DNA from: Alcanivorax sp.
GTDB lineage: Bacteria > Pseudomonadota > Gammaproteobacteria > Pseudomonadales > Alcanivoracaceae
Reading direction: 5' to 3'
DNA: 64,000 nt
Assembly: GCA_022565695.1 (NCBI GenBank)
Contig: JAIUME010000009.1
Span: forward strand, 62,001 to 126,000
Shown: positions 29,857-38,451 of the stretch, piece by piece
Position numbering within the stretch: the first letter of the stretch is position 1
How the letters are laid out: the number at the start of each line of letters is the position of its first letter
Made by a program: the position numbers and the translations under genes
Notes under the pieces: model-generated
What the model was told of the DNA's origin: nothing
Database searches by the model: none
What the model saw: only the letters and a program-made list of their open reading frames with translations

Positions 29857-29898
29857 AGGCATTTTACATACCTGTTTTAAAGCGGCATATTAGATACC
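29857..29898. promoter_or_regulatory. Two NsrR-type operators between hmp and nsrR
   Basis: AGGCATTTTACATACCT (29857-29873) and GGCATATTAGATACC (29884-29898) are imperfect palindromes of the form GGyATnTwAnATrCC, centres 26 bp apart. They resemble the GCAT-containing, AT-centred palindromes bound by NsrR and sit in the divergent promoter region. Confidence 0.7.
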
Positions 29899-29918
29899 TC
29901 TTTTTGCCGGGTCAAGCC

Positions 29919-30359
29919 ATGCAGCTCTCGACACACACCGACTACGCGTTGCGCAGCTTGATTTATCTTGCCCTGCAGCCCACTCAGACGCCCGTCACCG
30001 TGCAGGACATCGCTCGCCATTACGGCATCTCTGCCCATCATGTGGCCAAGGTGGCGCAGACGCTGTCCCAGCACGGCTACGTGCAGAGCTTGCGCGGGCG
30101 CGGCGGCGGTCTGGTGCTGGCGCAGGCGCCAAAAGATATCCGGGTGGGCACGCTGGTGCGGGAAACTGAAAATCTGAAGCTGCTCGAATGCTTCGGCCCG
30201 GATTCGACCTGCCCGATCGACCCGGCCTGTCGTCTCAAGCAGGCGCTCAAGCAGGCGCATGGGGCCTTCATGGCGGTGCTGGATAACTATACGCTGGCAG
30301 ATATGGTGGCTAATGACAGGGAATTGCGGGAACTGTTGTTCAGCGGGCCCGGCAACTGA
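29919..30359 (+). CDS. nsrR: Rrf2-family NO-sensing repressor NsrR
   Basis: 146 residues beginning MQLSTHTDYALRSLIYLAL, the NsrR N-terminus. The winged helix includes VQDIARHYGISAHHVAKVAQTLSQHGYVQSLRGRGGGLVLA. Three cysteines for the Fe-S cluster are present as ECFGPDSTCPIDPAC (C-x6-C-x5-C; the E. coli spacing is x4 then x5). NO damages the cluster and releases the repressor. It lies divergent to hmp. The start at 29919 is preferred over an ATG five codons upstream. Confidence 0.93.
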   Translation: MQLSTHTDYALRSLIYLALQPTQTPVTVQDIARHYGISAHHVAKVAQTLSQHGYVQSLRGRGGGLVLAQAPKDIRVGTLVRETENLKLLECFGPDSTCPIDPACRLKQALKQAHGAFMAVLDNYTLADMVANDRELRELLFSGPGN

Positions 30360-30503
30360 GACGCGATGCGCTCTACAACAGCCGGGTTGCTTTAATATTC
30401 TGATGGGCTATGGTTAGCCAAACGAGAACATCAGAAAGCGCTTCAGGAAAGCACCATGCCATCCCTTACCACCGTTTTTTACCCCCGCATCTTTCCGGTT
30501 TAA

Positions 30504-30527
30504 GCCGGACGGCTCACCCCGTCCGGC
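30504..30527. other. GC-rich hairpin in the nsrR to Rnk-like intergenic region
   Basis: GCCGGACGG/CCGTCCGGC, a perfect 9-bp stem with a CTCACC loop, has no T-run. A second short hairpin (CCCCGG at 30612-30617 with CCGGGG at 30628-30633) lies just before the ribosome site of the next gene. These are the only structures I see in the 285-bp gap. Confidence 0.4.
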
Positions 30528-30644
30528 CACCCCGTCTTACCTCATATTCTTTATCTGGCTTTTACTATAACGCACTCAGATTGTGTGCGCTGTCATTAGC
30601 GTACGCGTCTGCCCCGGAAATCATTGACCGGGGATGTTGGAGAC

Positions 30645-30932
30645 ATGGAATTGCGTAATTTAATGGAGGGTCTACTGCACCCGCATCCACGCGCCGCATT
30701 GCACAGCCGCCTGGAGATACTCGAACTCGAATCCCGCGAGGTGACCTCTCTTACGCTGGTGAGGCCAGAGGATTCAGAGCCCGACAATGGCCTTGTATCC
30801 ATATTATCACCTCTGGGGCAGGCCTTGACGGGACGACGCAGGGGGCAGGTTACCGAAGCTGAGTTTCTTGGGTATCGACTGCCACTGGCCATCTTGAACG
30901 TCATACCACTGGATCAGGATGCCACGCCTTGA
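30645..30932 (+). CDS. GreA/GreB C-terminal domain protein (Rnk-like)
   Basis: 95 residues. The C-terminal half matches the FKBP-like GreA/GreB/Rnk domain: VTLVRPEDSEPDNGLVSILSPLGQALTGRRRGQ. The end YRLPLAILNVIPL replaces the usual final strand. The N-terminus (RNLMEGLLHPHPRAALHSRLEILELESREV) is short, without the Gre coiled coil, as in Rnk. It likely binds RNA polymerase. The start at 30645 has TTGGAGAC upstream. Confidence 0.7.
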   Translation: MELRNLMEGLLHPHPRAALHSRLEILELESREVTSLTLVRPEDSEPDNGLVSILSPLGQALTGRRRGQVTEAEFLGYRLPLAILNVIPLDQDATP

Positions 30933-31046
30933 AGCACTGAAGCCGCCGCCAGGAAGCACTTCATGGCAGTCCGCCGGAACCGGCTAGTCTGCAAAAAGCG
31001 GCGTGCAGAATAAGTCCGGCTCTGCAGTTATTTCAAGGTGAGTAAA

Positions 31047-31127
31047 ATGAGCAAGGAAAAACCGAGAAAGGAAGCAAAAAGGACATTGAAGGAAAAGCGC
31101 AGGGACCGTAAGGCGAAGCGCGAATAG
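31047..31127 (+). CDS. Very small, highly basic protein (26 residues)
   Basis: The frame from ATG 31047 to TAG 31127 encodes 26 residues, mostly Lys, Arg and Glu (MSKEKPRKEAKRTLKEKRRD at the start). An AAGGTGAG ribosome-like site lies 6-8 bp upstream. It resembles very short Lys/Arg-rich peptides annotated in pseudomonads, but this cannot be proven here. It lies alone in the roughly 320-bp gap before the lipoprotein genes. Confidence 0.45.
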   Translation: MSKEKPRKEAKRTLKEKRRDRKAKRE

Positions 31128-31208
31128 CAAGCAATAATGGGCTGCGAAAATCAGATGGGCAGAACCCTGCCCACAATCGCTATTGGGTAACTTCAACGAA
31201 GCATGCCG

Positions 31209-31234
31209 GAGCGGGCGGGCCTACCGGCCCGCTC
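31209..31234 (-). terminator. Stem-loop ending the lipoprotein gene pair
   Basis: GAGCGGGC (31209-31216) pairs with GCCCGCTC (31227-31234), about 20 bp past the stop of the minus-strand lipoprotein gene. It has no T-run, so termination strength is uncertain. Confidence 0.45.
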
Positions 31235-31253
31235 GCCTGAAGCGTTTGTTCGC

Positions 31254-33401
31254 TCAATCATTGCAAGGCAGCAGTGGCTCGGCATCAAACTGTTCCTGCA
31301 TGCCAGCGCTGAGCGCCTGCGAGATGTGCTGCCCGGCGAGGACCAGTTCGTCCTGCCAGTTAACGCGGATCAACTCCTCCAGCGTCTCCACAGCCCAGTC
31401 GAACGACATGCCTGCCTGCTGCGCCACATCTTCCGCGAACGCTTCCACATCCCAGGCGCCCCAATGGCCGAAGTCCAGTGACAAGTCCAGCCGCACGGCG
31501 GGTCTCGCCCCGGCGGTACAGTCGGCGCCGTCGGCGGTCAGGCGGCTGCGCATTCTCACGGTAGTGGCTTGCGACGACAGCGGTGACATGCCGGATTCAC
31601 AGTAGGCCTGGCCGCCGCTGGTGCGGCAGAGTTCCCACACCACCATGGCAGTCAGTCCGTCGTGCAGGTCGCCCAGGGTGTCCATGCCCGTCACCATGCC
31701 CTGGGTCATGAACGGCATGCTTGAGCGCGTCATCTGCATCTGTTCAAGCCCGTGCAGGGAGACGATATTGAGCTTCACCGTGTGAGAGGGTTGCGGCCAG
31801 GCGCAGGATTCGTAGCAAGTGTGCACGTCTTCCTCACAGGGATGCGCGCAAGACACGCCAGGGGTCAGCAGGTTTTGTGTCTCGCAATCCAGCACCAGGG
31901 CATCACAGTAACCCTTGGCCAGCGAACACCCGTCTTCACATTCCTGGCGCGTCTCGTTGCTGGATTCGCTATACACCGCATAGAACTGGTCGCAGGGGTC
32001 GATATGCGCCATCTGCGACGAGGCCGGTGCGCACACAGGAGGCGGGAAGCTCTCGAAATACAGGCCGGTATCCGGGTCTGCCAACTGGCCAAACGCCTCC
32101 ACCATGGCTGCCGTCACCGCCCCCTCAATGTCGTCCACCCCGTAGCCGGAAAAGGCCGTCTGCGGCATCGGCCACAGTGCGTCGGCGTCCGGCGGCGTGG
32201 CGGTCAGTTCCGCCACATGCAGCGTCAGGCCTGATACCTTGCTGTCGGTGGTGCGGGCCTCGACCCCGATCACCACATAGGGCCAGTTGCCGTTGAGCTG
32301 GTTGAACGGGTCCGGGTTGAAGGTGCCGTCTTTCTTGCCATGGTGCACGACGTGGTTTTTCGATGTGTTGATCAGAAAATCCGGTGCCAGCACATCGACC
32401 TCTGTCGCCAGTTCACCCCAGGCGAGGCCCAGGCCGACCACATCATTGCTGCTCACTTTCATCTGTACCCCGGCAGCCACACGGTGCGAGCTGGCGGTGT
32501 TGAGTGACACGGATCGCGTCACGGAGCCGCAGTCCTGCGGCGACTCGACAATGCGGGTCTGCTGGACATCCCGCAGGTCCACAAAGCGCGCGCGCAAACA
32601 GCGCAACTTGCCATTGCCGACCCGGGCCGCCAGGCTCTCCAGCACCCAGTAGCCGGTGGTGTCGCCGCTGCTGTAACCCGGCGCCAGCACCCGCTCCTGG
32701 TAGCCTGCGTTCTTCACCTGAATGGTTGTGGGGTGTCGCCACATCAGGGGGGCATCCAGTTGTACCGTATCGGATGCAGCACTGTGGCTTTCCACAGAAA
32801 CACCGTGGCTTTCGACCGACAGCGCACCGGACATGGCCCGCGCTGTCGGCATCACCGCTTCCTGCCAGGCCAGGCCGTTACGCAGGGCAAACAGCAAACC
32901 CACCTGATCGCCCCAGACCAGACCGTTGACGTCGATATAGCTCACCCCCGGTGGCAGCGGCGCGCCCTCGACATCCGGCACCTGGACACCTGGCAGAGCA
33001 TCGCTTTCCTCCAGCTCCCGCACCAGCTGCTGCCCGGTCACCAGTTGTCGCAGCCGCTGGGCGCGCATCGCATCGATGACCACGGGCACGGTCAGCTTCA
33101 GGTCGTAACACACCAGGGTCAGGTCGTCCTGATCGATCCCCGCCGGGCAGTGAATACGTTGCGAGCGCACGGTCGCGGGCAACAGCGCCCGGCCGAGGCG
33201 GTCGAGCACTTCGTCCTCGATATCCCGCAGCAGGTCGGGGTCGTCCTGGGTCAGCCCCACCGTCACCACCAGACCAGCGCGCGTCTCCATTTCCGGGGTC
33301 GGATCATCGGCCCCCTCGCGTGTTCCGGAACTGCCACCGCAGGCAGACAGAAGTGTGGCCATGCAGGCCAGAAAAAGCACAATACGTTGCGCGTATTTCA
33401 T
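31254..33401 (-). CDS. Large cysteine-rich lipoprotein, paralogue of the upstream gene
   Basis: 715 residues. It has a signal peptide with lipobox (LLSAC near residue 20). The middle section shares many blocks with the neighbouring gene product: LLFALRNGLA, QERVLAPGYSSGD, MKVSSNDVVGLGLAWG, YVVIGVEARTTDSKVSGLTLH and a C-terminal FGHWGAWDVEAF. Residues about 500-570 carry a cysteine-dense insert (about ten Cys) that differs between the paralogues. No known domain recognised. The start at 33401 has AGGGGGACGACG upstream and lies 14 bp after the neighbour's stop. Likely anchored in the outer membrane, function unknown. Confidence 0.75.
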   Translation of the reverse strand: MKYAQRIVLFLACMATLLSACGGSSGTREGADDPTPEMETRAGLVVTVGLTQDDPDLLRDIEDEVLDRLGRALLPATVRSQRIHCPAGIDQDDLTLVCYDLKLTVPVVIDAMRAQRLRQLVTGQQLVRELEESDALPGVQVPDVEGAPLPPGVSYIDVNGLVWGDQVGLLFALRNGLAWQEAVMPTARAMSGALSVESHGVSVESHSAASDTVQLDAPLMWRHPTTIQVKNAGYQERVLAPGYSSGDTTGYWVLESLAARVGNGKLRCLRARFVDLRDVQQTRIVESPQDCGSVTRSVSLNTASSHRVAAGVQMKVSSNDVVGLGLAWGELATEVDVLAPDFLINTSKNHVVHHGKKDGTFNPDPFNQLNGNWPYVVIGVEARTTDSKVSGLTLHVAELTATPPDADALWPMPQTAFSGYGVDDIEGAVTAAMVEAFGQLADPDTGLYFESFPPPVCAPASSQMAHIDPCDQFYAVYSESSNETRQECEDGCSLAKGYCDALVLDCETQNLLTPGVSCAHPCEEDVHTCYESCAWPQPSHTVKLNIVSLHGLEQMQMTRSSMPFMTQGMVTGMDTLGDLHDGLTAMVVWELCRTSGGQAYCESGMSPLSSQATTVRMRSRLTADGADCTAGARPAVRLDLSLDFGHWGAWDVEAFAEDVAQQAGMSFDWAVETLEELIRVNWQDELVLAGQHISQALSAGMQEQFDAEPLLPCND

Positions 33402-33415
33402 CGTCGTCCCCCTGC

Positions 33416-35416
33416 TCACTCGCAGCTCAGTATCTGTATGTCGGCCAACAGGCCGTTCAGCCCGTCAGTCAGGGTATCGGTGAGATCATCGAGCACTTTT
33501 TCGTATTCCTTTTGCAGGCTCGGTATCTGGAACAGGTCTTCCAGGCTTTCCCCCAGCCAGGCCAGCGAACTGTCGATGCCGCCGAGGACATCACCGATAA
33601 ACCCGTCGATGTCCCACACCCCCATATCAATCACATCAATGGCCGAGACAGTCAGATACAGCCCGCCGGACTCCCCCGGTCTGCAATCGGTGCCATCCAC
33701 CTTGGCGCGCACGCGGAACTTCAGCTTGCCGGTGCGCATGGTGGTGGTGTCCGAGACGACGATGCCCGGGTCCTGCTGCAAGCGCCAATAGATATCGGAG
33801 CGCAACCCGTCCTCCACGGTGGCGGTGGTTTCGATGCTCATGTGGGCACCGCTGGAGAGATAGGGAATCGCGGAGTCGGAGAAATCCGTACCGGCCAGGC
33901 CCCTGACATTGCGGACATCCACTTCCGCCGAGCCGGTAACGTTGAGGGTCATGCTGTCATAGCATTTGTTGCGCTCCTTGCGGCAGGTACCCGGGTCGAA
34001 AACACCCACCGTACCCATGCACAGGCCGTACTCCGTTTCGCAGATGGCCACATCGGCCCAGCCCGCCAGAATGTTTTCGGAGTAGCTGTCCTTGGCCCCC
34101 ATATTGCCGCAGAAACGGATGTGGTCGATGGTCGAGTCGCAATCCGGATACAGCGCCAGTGGCATCTCCTCGGCCAGCACCGGGTAGACCTGATTGAGCA
34201 CGTCGGTCGCGGCCTGCTCAATCGTCTCGATGCTGTGGCCATACCAGAAGTCGCTCTTGTCCGGCGCGGGTGAGCTGAGATACCCCAGATGCAGCGTCAG
34301 GCCGGACACCTTGCTGTTCGTCGTGCGCGCCTCGACACCGACAATCACATACGGCCAGCCCTCATCCAGATAGAAGGCATCGGGCAACCAGGTGCCCGAC
34401 GAGGTGCCGTCCTGGGCAACGTGTTTCTTGCCGTCCACATTGAGCAGAAAATCCGGAAAGTGGTCCTTGTCGTCGCGGATCCACACAGTGGGGTTGCCCC
34501 AGGCCAGACCGAGGCCCTTGATGTCGTTGCTGCTGACTTTCATGTTCATGCCCACGGCCACCCGGTCGGTGGCCAGTTGCACCTCGCGCTCCACGCTGCT
34601 GCAATCACCGGAGGTGACCACATCCATGACATTGCCGAAGTGCCCGGTGTCACCGTTGAAAGTGGCCAGATCGTGAAAGACGCCTCGCAGACACTGGAGT
34701 TCGCCTTTTGACACCCGGGCGCTGAGGCCGGTGAGCACCTTGGTGCCCACGCCGCTGCCGTCCCAGTAACCCGGGGCCAGCACACGTTGCTGGTGGCCTT
34801 CTTTCTTCGTGGTCGTGGTGATCGGGTTCTTCCAGATCAGCTCGGGCACCCGTTGCAGACCGTCGTCGTCACTGGTGCTGCTCATGGCCAGCTTCGGTGC
34901 CATCGACATCGCCAGCCACTCGTCTTCGCTGATCGCAAACATGCCGCGCAGGGCAAACAGCATGCCGAAGTGCGGCGCCAGCGTGCCCTTCTGATCCACG
35001 AAGGTCACGTCGGACAACCACTCATGCTGCGCCAGCTGCTCGGCCAGTTGCTCCGACGCCACCAGCTCCCGCAAGGTCGACAACCGGAACGCCTGGAACG
35101 GCGATGACATGGCAATGCGCAACCAGATATCAAAGCAGGTCCGGGTCCCGTCCAGCTCACTGCCACGGGGGCAGTGAGTGCGCACCACGCGGCTGCTGGC
35201 AGAAATGGCATGGTCTGCCAGCGCCTCCACCACGGCGCTGGCGGCCTGCTCGGCAAGCAGGGCGTTGTCCTCGCTCAGCCCGAGTTGAAACACCAGCCCG
35301 GCCTGGTATGGCTCAGGTGTCGTGTCGGTCTCGGCGGCCTGGTCTCGCCGGTCACTGCCACAGGCACTGGTCAGGGCCAGCACCAGCAGCACACCGGCAT
35401 ACTGAAGAAGTCTCAT
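33416..35416 (-). CDS. Large lipoprotein, first of a tandem paralogous pair
   Basis: 666 residues starting MRLLQYAGVLLVLALTSACG with lipobox Cys at residue 19. The middle and C-terminal regions match the downstream paralogue: LFALRGMFA, QQRVLAPGYWDGSG, MKVSSNDIKGLGLAWG, YVIVGVEARTTNSKVSGLTLH and MGVWDIDGFIGDV. The C-terminal helix (ESLEDLFQIPSLQKEYEKVLDD) is amphipathic. The start was chosen at the signal peptide; the frame is open far upstream without protein-like character. A two-component system is divergent 147 bp away and is the best candidate regulator. Confidence 0.75.
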   Translation of the reverse strand: MRLLQYAGVLLVLALTSACGSDRRDQAAETDTTPEPYQAGLVFQLGLSEDNALLAEQAASAVVEALADHAISASSRVVRTHCPRGSELDGTRTCFDIWLRIAMSSPFQAFRLSTLRELVASEQLAEQLAQHEWLSDVTFVDQKGTLAPHFGMLFALRGMFAISEDEWLAMSMAPKLAMSSTSDDDGLQRVPELIWKNPITTTTKKEGHQQRVLAPGYWDGSGVGTKVLTGLSARVSKGELQCLRGVFHDLATFNGDTGHFGNVMDVVTSGDCSSVEREVQLATDRVAVGMNMKVSSNDIKGLGLAWGNPTVWIRDDKDHFPDFLLNVDGKKHVAQDGTSSGTWLPDAFYLDEGWPYVIVGVEARTTNSKVSGLTLHLGYLSSPAPDKSDFWYGHSIETIEQAATDVLNQVYPVLAEEMPLALYPDCDSTIDHIRFCGNMGAKDSYSENILAGWADVAICETEYGLCMGTVGVFDPGTCRKERNKCYDSMTLNVTGSAEVDVRNVRGLAGTDFSDSAIPYLSSGAHMSIETTATVEDGLRSDIYWRLQQDPGIVVSDTTTMRTGKLKFRVRAKVDGTDCRPGESGGLYLTVSAIDVIDMGVWDIDGFIGDVLGGIDSSLAWLGESLEDLFQIPSLQKEYEKVLDDLTDTLTDGLNGLLADIQILSCE

Positions 35417-35563
35417 GTCATTTCCCCCACGGATATGAACGGTTTCTTTTTTGAGTGGGCTCAGTATCGGCGGCTGGCCGCTGCGGGGGCATACCATGAA
35501 CAGGGTATACTGGCGCGGCGGCAATCCGGGCACAGTGTCACCACAGACAAGGGCGAGATATCG

Positions 35564-36211
35564 ATGACAGACGCAGTCACCCGCATTCTCCTGCTGGAGG
35601 ACGACACCCCGCTGCGCGAGCGGTTTGCACGCATCCTGGCAGACTGGCCTGGCGGTGAGCTGGTGGGCGCCTGCGCCACACTGGAGGAGGCGCTGGCGTT
35701 TCTGATGCAGCATCCGGTGGATCTGCTGATGACCGACCTGAACCTGCCGGATGGCCATGGCATCGAGGCCATCCGACTGCTGCGCACCCGCTACCCCGAT
35801 GCTGACGCCATGGTGATCTCGGTACTGGCCGATGATGAAACGGTGCTGGCGGCCATTGAGGCCGGGGCCGTGGGTTATTTGCTCAAGGATGCCGACTCCA
35901 TCGAACTGGTCGAGGCGATTGAGTCCCTGCGCGCCGGGCATTCGCCCATTTCCTCCTCCATCGCCCGTATTCTGGTGCGGCGCATGAGCACGCCAGCGGC
36001 GAGCGAGCCCGGGCCAGCACTGACACCCCGGGAAACGGAAATCCTGCGCGGCATTGCCAAGGGATTCACCTATGCAGAGCTGGCGGAAATGCTGCATATC
36101 TCACGCCATACCGTGCCGGTGCATATCAAGAACATCTACCGCAAGCTGGCCGCCAACAATCGATCCGAGGCGGTGTATGAAGCATCCAAGCGAGGCCTGA
36201 TACGACTGTGA
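35564..36211 (+). CDS. NarL/FixJ-type response regulator
   Basis: 215 residues. A receiver domain (ILLLEDDTPLRERF, phospho-acceptor Asp in LLMTDLNLPDGHG, Lys in YLLKDADS) is followed by a LuxR-type helix-turn-helix (LTPRETEILRGIAKGFTYAELAEMLHISRHTVPVHIKNIYRKLA). The start at 35564 follows GGGCGAG. Its stop overlaps the kinase start by 4 bp. It is divergent from the lipoprotein pair, its likely target. Confidence 0.93.
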   Translation: MTDAVTRILLLEDDTPLRERFARILADWPGGELVGACATLEEALAFLMQHPVDLLMTDLNLPDGHGIEAIRLLRTRYPDADAMVISVLADDETVLAAIEAGAVGYLLKDADSIELVEAIESLRAGHSPISSSIARILVRRMSTPAASEPGPALTPRETEILRGIAKGFTYAELAEMLHISRHTVPVHIKNIYRKLAANNRSEAVYEASKRGLIRL

Positions 36212-38028
36212 TACGGGTGCTGGGGCTGGGGGCGCTTTGGGGGGTGCTGGCATTCGTGGCCAGCACGCCGTTATGGCTGACGCTCCCGCCACCGCCTGTC
36301 CCGGCCATTATTGACGCGCAGCACCAGGATGAAGATGCCTGGCGCGCGGTAACACTGCCCCATACACGCGGCGCAGCCGGAGGCTGGGAGCACTACCGCG
36401 TCAGTGTCCATATGGAGGATGTCAGCCAACACTATCTGTATATCCCGACGCTCAGCCAGCGGGCCATCATCGCCCTCGCTGGTGAGGAAATCGCCGATAC
36501 CGGCCACCGCACCACCATGATCGGGCTGGCCTCCGGTATCCCGGCACTGGTGCCGTTGCCCCCCCGGCTGCTGCAACCGGGCGACAACATCATCGATATC
36601 CACCTGCAATCCTTCGGCCTGGTCCCCATCTATCTCTCGCCGGTCTATGCCGGCAGCGCCAGCGACCTGGCGCCGCACTACCGGGGTCGGGTATTCCTGC
36701 TGGAGTACCTGCGCCTGATGGTGCCAGCGGGACAATTGCTGATGGCGCTGGTGGTGCTGGTGCTCTGGCTGTATCGGCCGCAGGACGCATTGTTTGGCTG
36801 GCTGTCGCTGCTGCTGGTGACGTCCATGTTTATTTATCTGGGCATGCTGCGTGACCTGCTGCCGCAATCACTCGTGCTGATGCCCTATCTGCATATGGTC
36901 GGCTCGTCGGCCAGTGCCGTACTGGTCATCATCACGCTGCTGACCGCTGGCATCCCGCCACCGCGCTGGCTGAAACATGCCGTATGGCTGGTCCCGCTGA
37001 CCTGCATCCTGCTGGGGCTTTCCGGGGCCGTTCCGGCCTCGCAACTGGTGATGTTCGTCAACGCGCCGCTCAATATCCTCGGGCTGCTGGCCAGCCTGGT
37101 CATCAGCACCTGGGCGGCGCTGACACGGCGCAGCAGCGAAGCCTGGCTGCTGCTTGTGCCCCTGATGCTGGGTGCTCTGGCTGCGCTGCATGATTACGCG
37201 GTAATTACCACCCGAATAGACGGCCCTGTCTTTCTTTCCGTGTATTACCGTCCGGCCCTGATGATCGGCATCGCGATGATTCTTATGCGCCGCCTCGGCA
37301 TCAGCCTGAACCGGCTGGACAACGCCAACGCCCATCTCACCCAACGCCTCACCGAACAGGAGCAGGAACTGGCGCGCCTGCATGAAGAGGAACGCCGGGA
37401 CACTGCCCAGCGGGCCCTGAGCCACGAACGCCAACGCCTGACCGCTGACCTGCACGACGGCCTGTCTGGCCACCTGGCCTCCATCATCGCCTTGTCCGAG
37501 CGGGAAAAGTCCGACCTGGTCGAACGCGCGGCGCGCGAAGCATTGGAGGACCTGCGGCTGGTGATCCATTCACTGGACATTCAGGAGGATGAGTTGCCCG
37601 TGGCCCTCGCTGGCCTGCGTGAGCGCCTGGAACGGCAACTCAAACGCATCGGCGTGTCACTCGAGTGGTCCATGGCCCGGCTCCCGGACATCGCCGGTGT
37701 GACGCCCTCACAGGCACTGAATGTCCTGCGCATCCTGCAGGAAGCGATCACCAATGCCCTCAAACACGGCAAGGCCACCCGGATCAGCGTCATCGGGCGC
37801 CCGGACAGCGAGGGCCATGCCCGCATCGACGTGGAAAACAACGGCCTGCCCTTTCCGGAGCAGCCGGGTCGTGGCGGCACGGGCCTCCACAACATGCGCC
37901 GCCGTATCCGCCAGCTGAACGGCTCACTGGAAATCACCCCGTTGGCCGAGGGCACACGGCTGAGCCTGGTGCTGCCCCGACAACTGCCTGATCCGAACGA
38001 GGCTCCCTGGATGCCGACCCTGCGCTAA
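36208..38028 (+). CDS. Membrane sensor histidine kinase (HisKA_3 type)
   Basis: 606 residues. An N-terminal membrane anchor and a periplasmic beta-rich sensor (about residues 25-165, similar in layout to 7TMR-DISM proteins) precede about seven membrane helices (170-375). A coiled coil and HisKA_3 dimerisation domain follow, with phospho-His in ERQRLTADLHDGLSGHL. The HATPase domain has the N box ILQEAITNALKHG and the G box GGTGLHNMRRR. The start is GTG, overlapping the regulator stop (GTGA). Signal unknown; the pair probably senses an envelope or extracellular cue. Confidence 0.92.
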   Translation: MIRVLGLGALWGVLAFVASTPLWLTLPPPPVPAIIDAQHQDEDAWRAVTLPHTRGAAGGWEHYRVSVHMEDVSQHYLYIPTLSQRAIIALAGEEIADTGHRTTMIGLASGIPALVPLPPRLLQPGDNIIDIHLQSFGLVPIYLSPVYAGSASDLAPHYRGRVFLLEYLRLMVPAGQLLMALVVLVLWLYRPQDALFGWLSLLLVTSMFIYLGMLRDLLPQSLVLMPYLHMVGSSASAVLVIITLLTAGIPPPRWLKHAVWLVPLTCILLGLSGAVPASQLVMFVNAPLNILGLLASLVISTWAALTRRSSEAWLLLVPLMLGALAALHDYAVITTRIDGPVFLSVYYRPALMIGIAMILMRRLGISLNRLDNANAHLTQRLTEQEQELARLHEEERRDTAQRALSHERQRLTADLHDGLSGHLASIIALSEREKSDLVERAAREALEDLRLVIHSLDIQEDELPVALAGLRERLERQLKRIGVSLEWSMARLPDIAGVTPSQALNVLRILQEAITNALKHGKATRISVIGRPDSEGHARIDVENNGLPFPEQPGRGGTGLHNMRRRIRQLNGSLEITPLAEGTRLSLVLPRQLPDPNEAPWMPTLR

Positions 38029-38037
38029 CGCTTGCGC

Positions 38038-38055
38038 TGACATCCCGGGATGTCA
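38038..38055. other. Perfect 18-bp palindrome downstream of the kinase gene
   Basis: TGACATCCCGGGATGTCA is fully self-complementary. With no loop and no T-run it looks more like a protein-binding site or cruciform than a terminator. Confidence 0.4.
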
Positions 38056-38129
38056 ACCACAGCCCATTGCTGCGAAACAGCACGGGAATAGCCGCTTTCT
38101 GGACAGCCCTCCCATCAGCGATTAATATC

Positions 38130-38144
38130 GATTAACAGTTAATC
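38130..38144. promoter_or_regulatory. AT-rich palindromic operator upstream of the second TA pair
   Basis: GATTAACAGTTAATC is a perfect palindrome (7-bp arms around a central A) 35 bp upstream of the antitoxin ATG, with a further GATTAA repeat at 38120-38125. It is typical of ribbon-helix-helix autoregulation sites. Confidence 0.6.
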
Positions 38145-38178
38145 ATCCCGATCATCACCGATTGCGGAGGTACCCCCG

Positions 38179-38451
38179 ATGTCAGCGCCCACCAACACCC
38201 GCTCGGTAACGGCCCATGTTCCGGTAGATCTGGCAGACCGGATCGATGAAATCGCCACGCGTCTGGAACGTTCCAAGAACTGGATCGTCCGGCAAGCGCT
38301 GGCCGACTGGCTCGACCAGGAAGAAGAACGCAACAGGCTGACGCGCGAAGCCCTGGTCGACGTGGATGTCGGGCACGTCATCGACCATCAGGCGATCAGT
38401 GAGTGGGCCGAGAGCCTGAGTACGGATTCACCGCTGCCCGCGCCACGCTGA
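38179..38451 (+). CDS. CopG/ParD-type antitoxin
   Basis: 90 residues. Ribbon-helix-helix fold: SVTAHVPVDLADRIDEIATRLERSKNWIVRQALADWLDQEEER. The acidic C-terminus would neutralise the toxin. Its stop (TGA) overlaps the toxin ATG (TGATG), so translation is coupled. A GGAGGT ribosome site lies near 38166. Upstream palindrome at 38130-38144 is the likely operator. Confidence 0.88.
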   Translation: MSAPTNTRSVTAHVPVDLADRIDEIATRLERSKNWIVRQALADWLDQEEERNRLTREALVDVDVGHVIDHQAISEWAESLSTDSPLPAPR

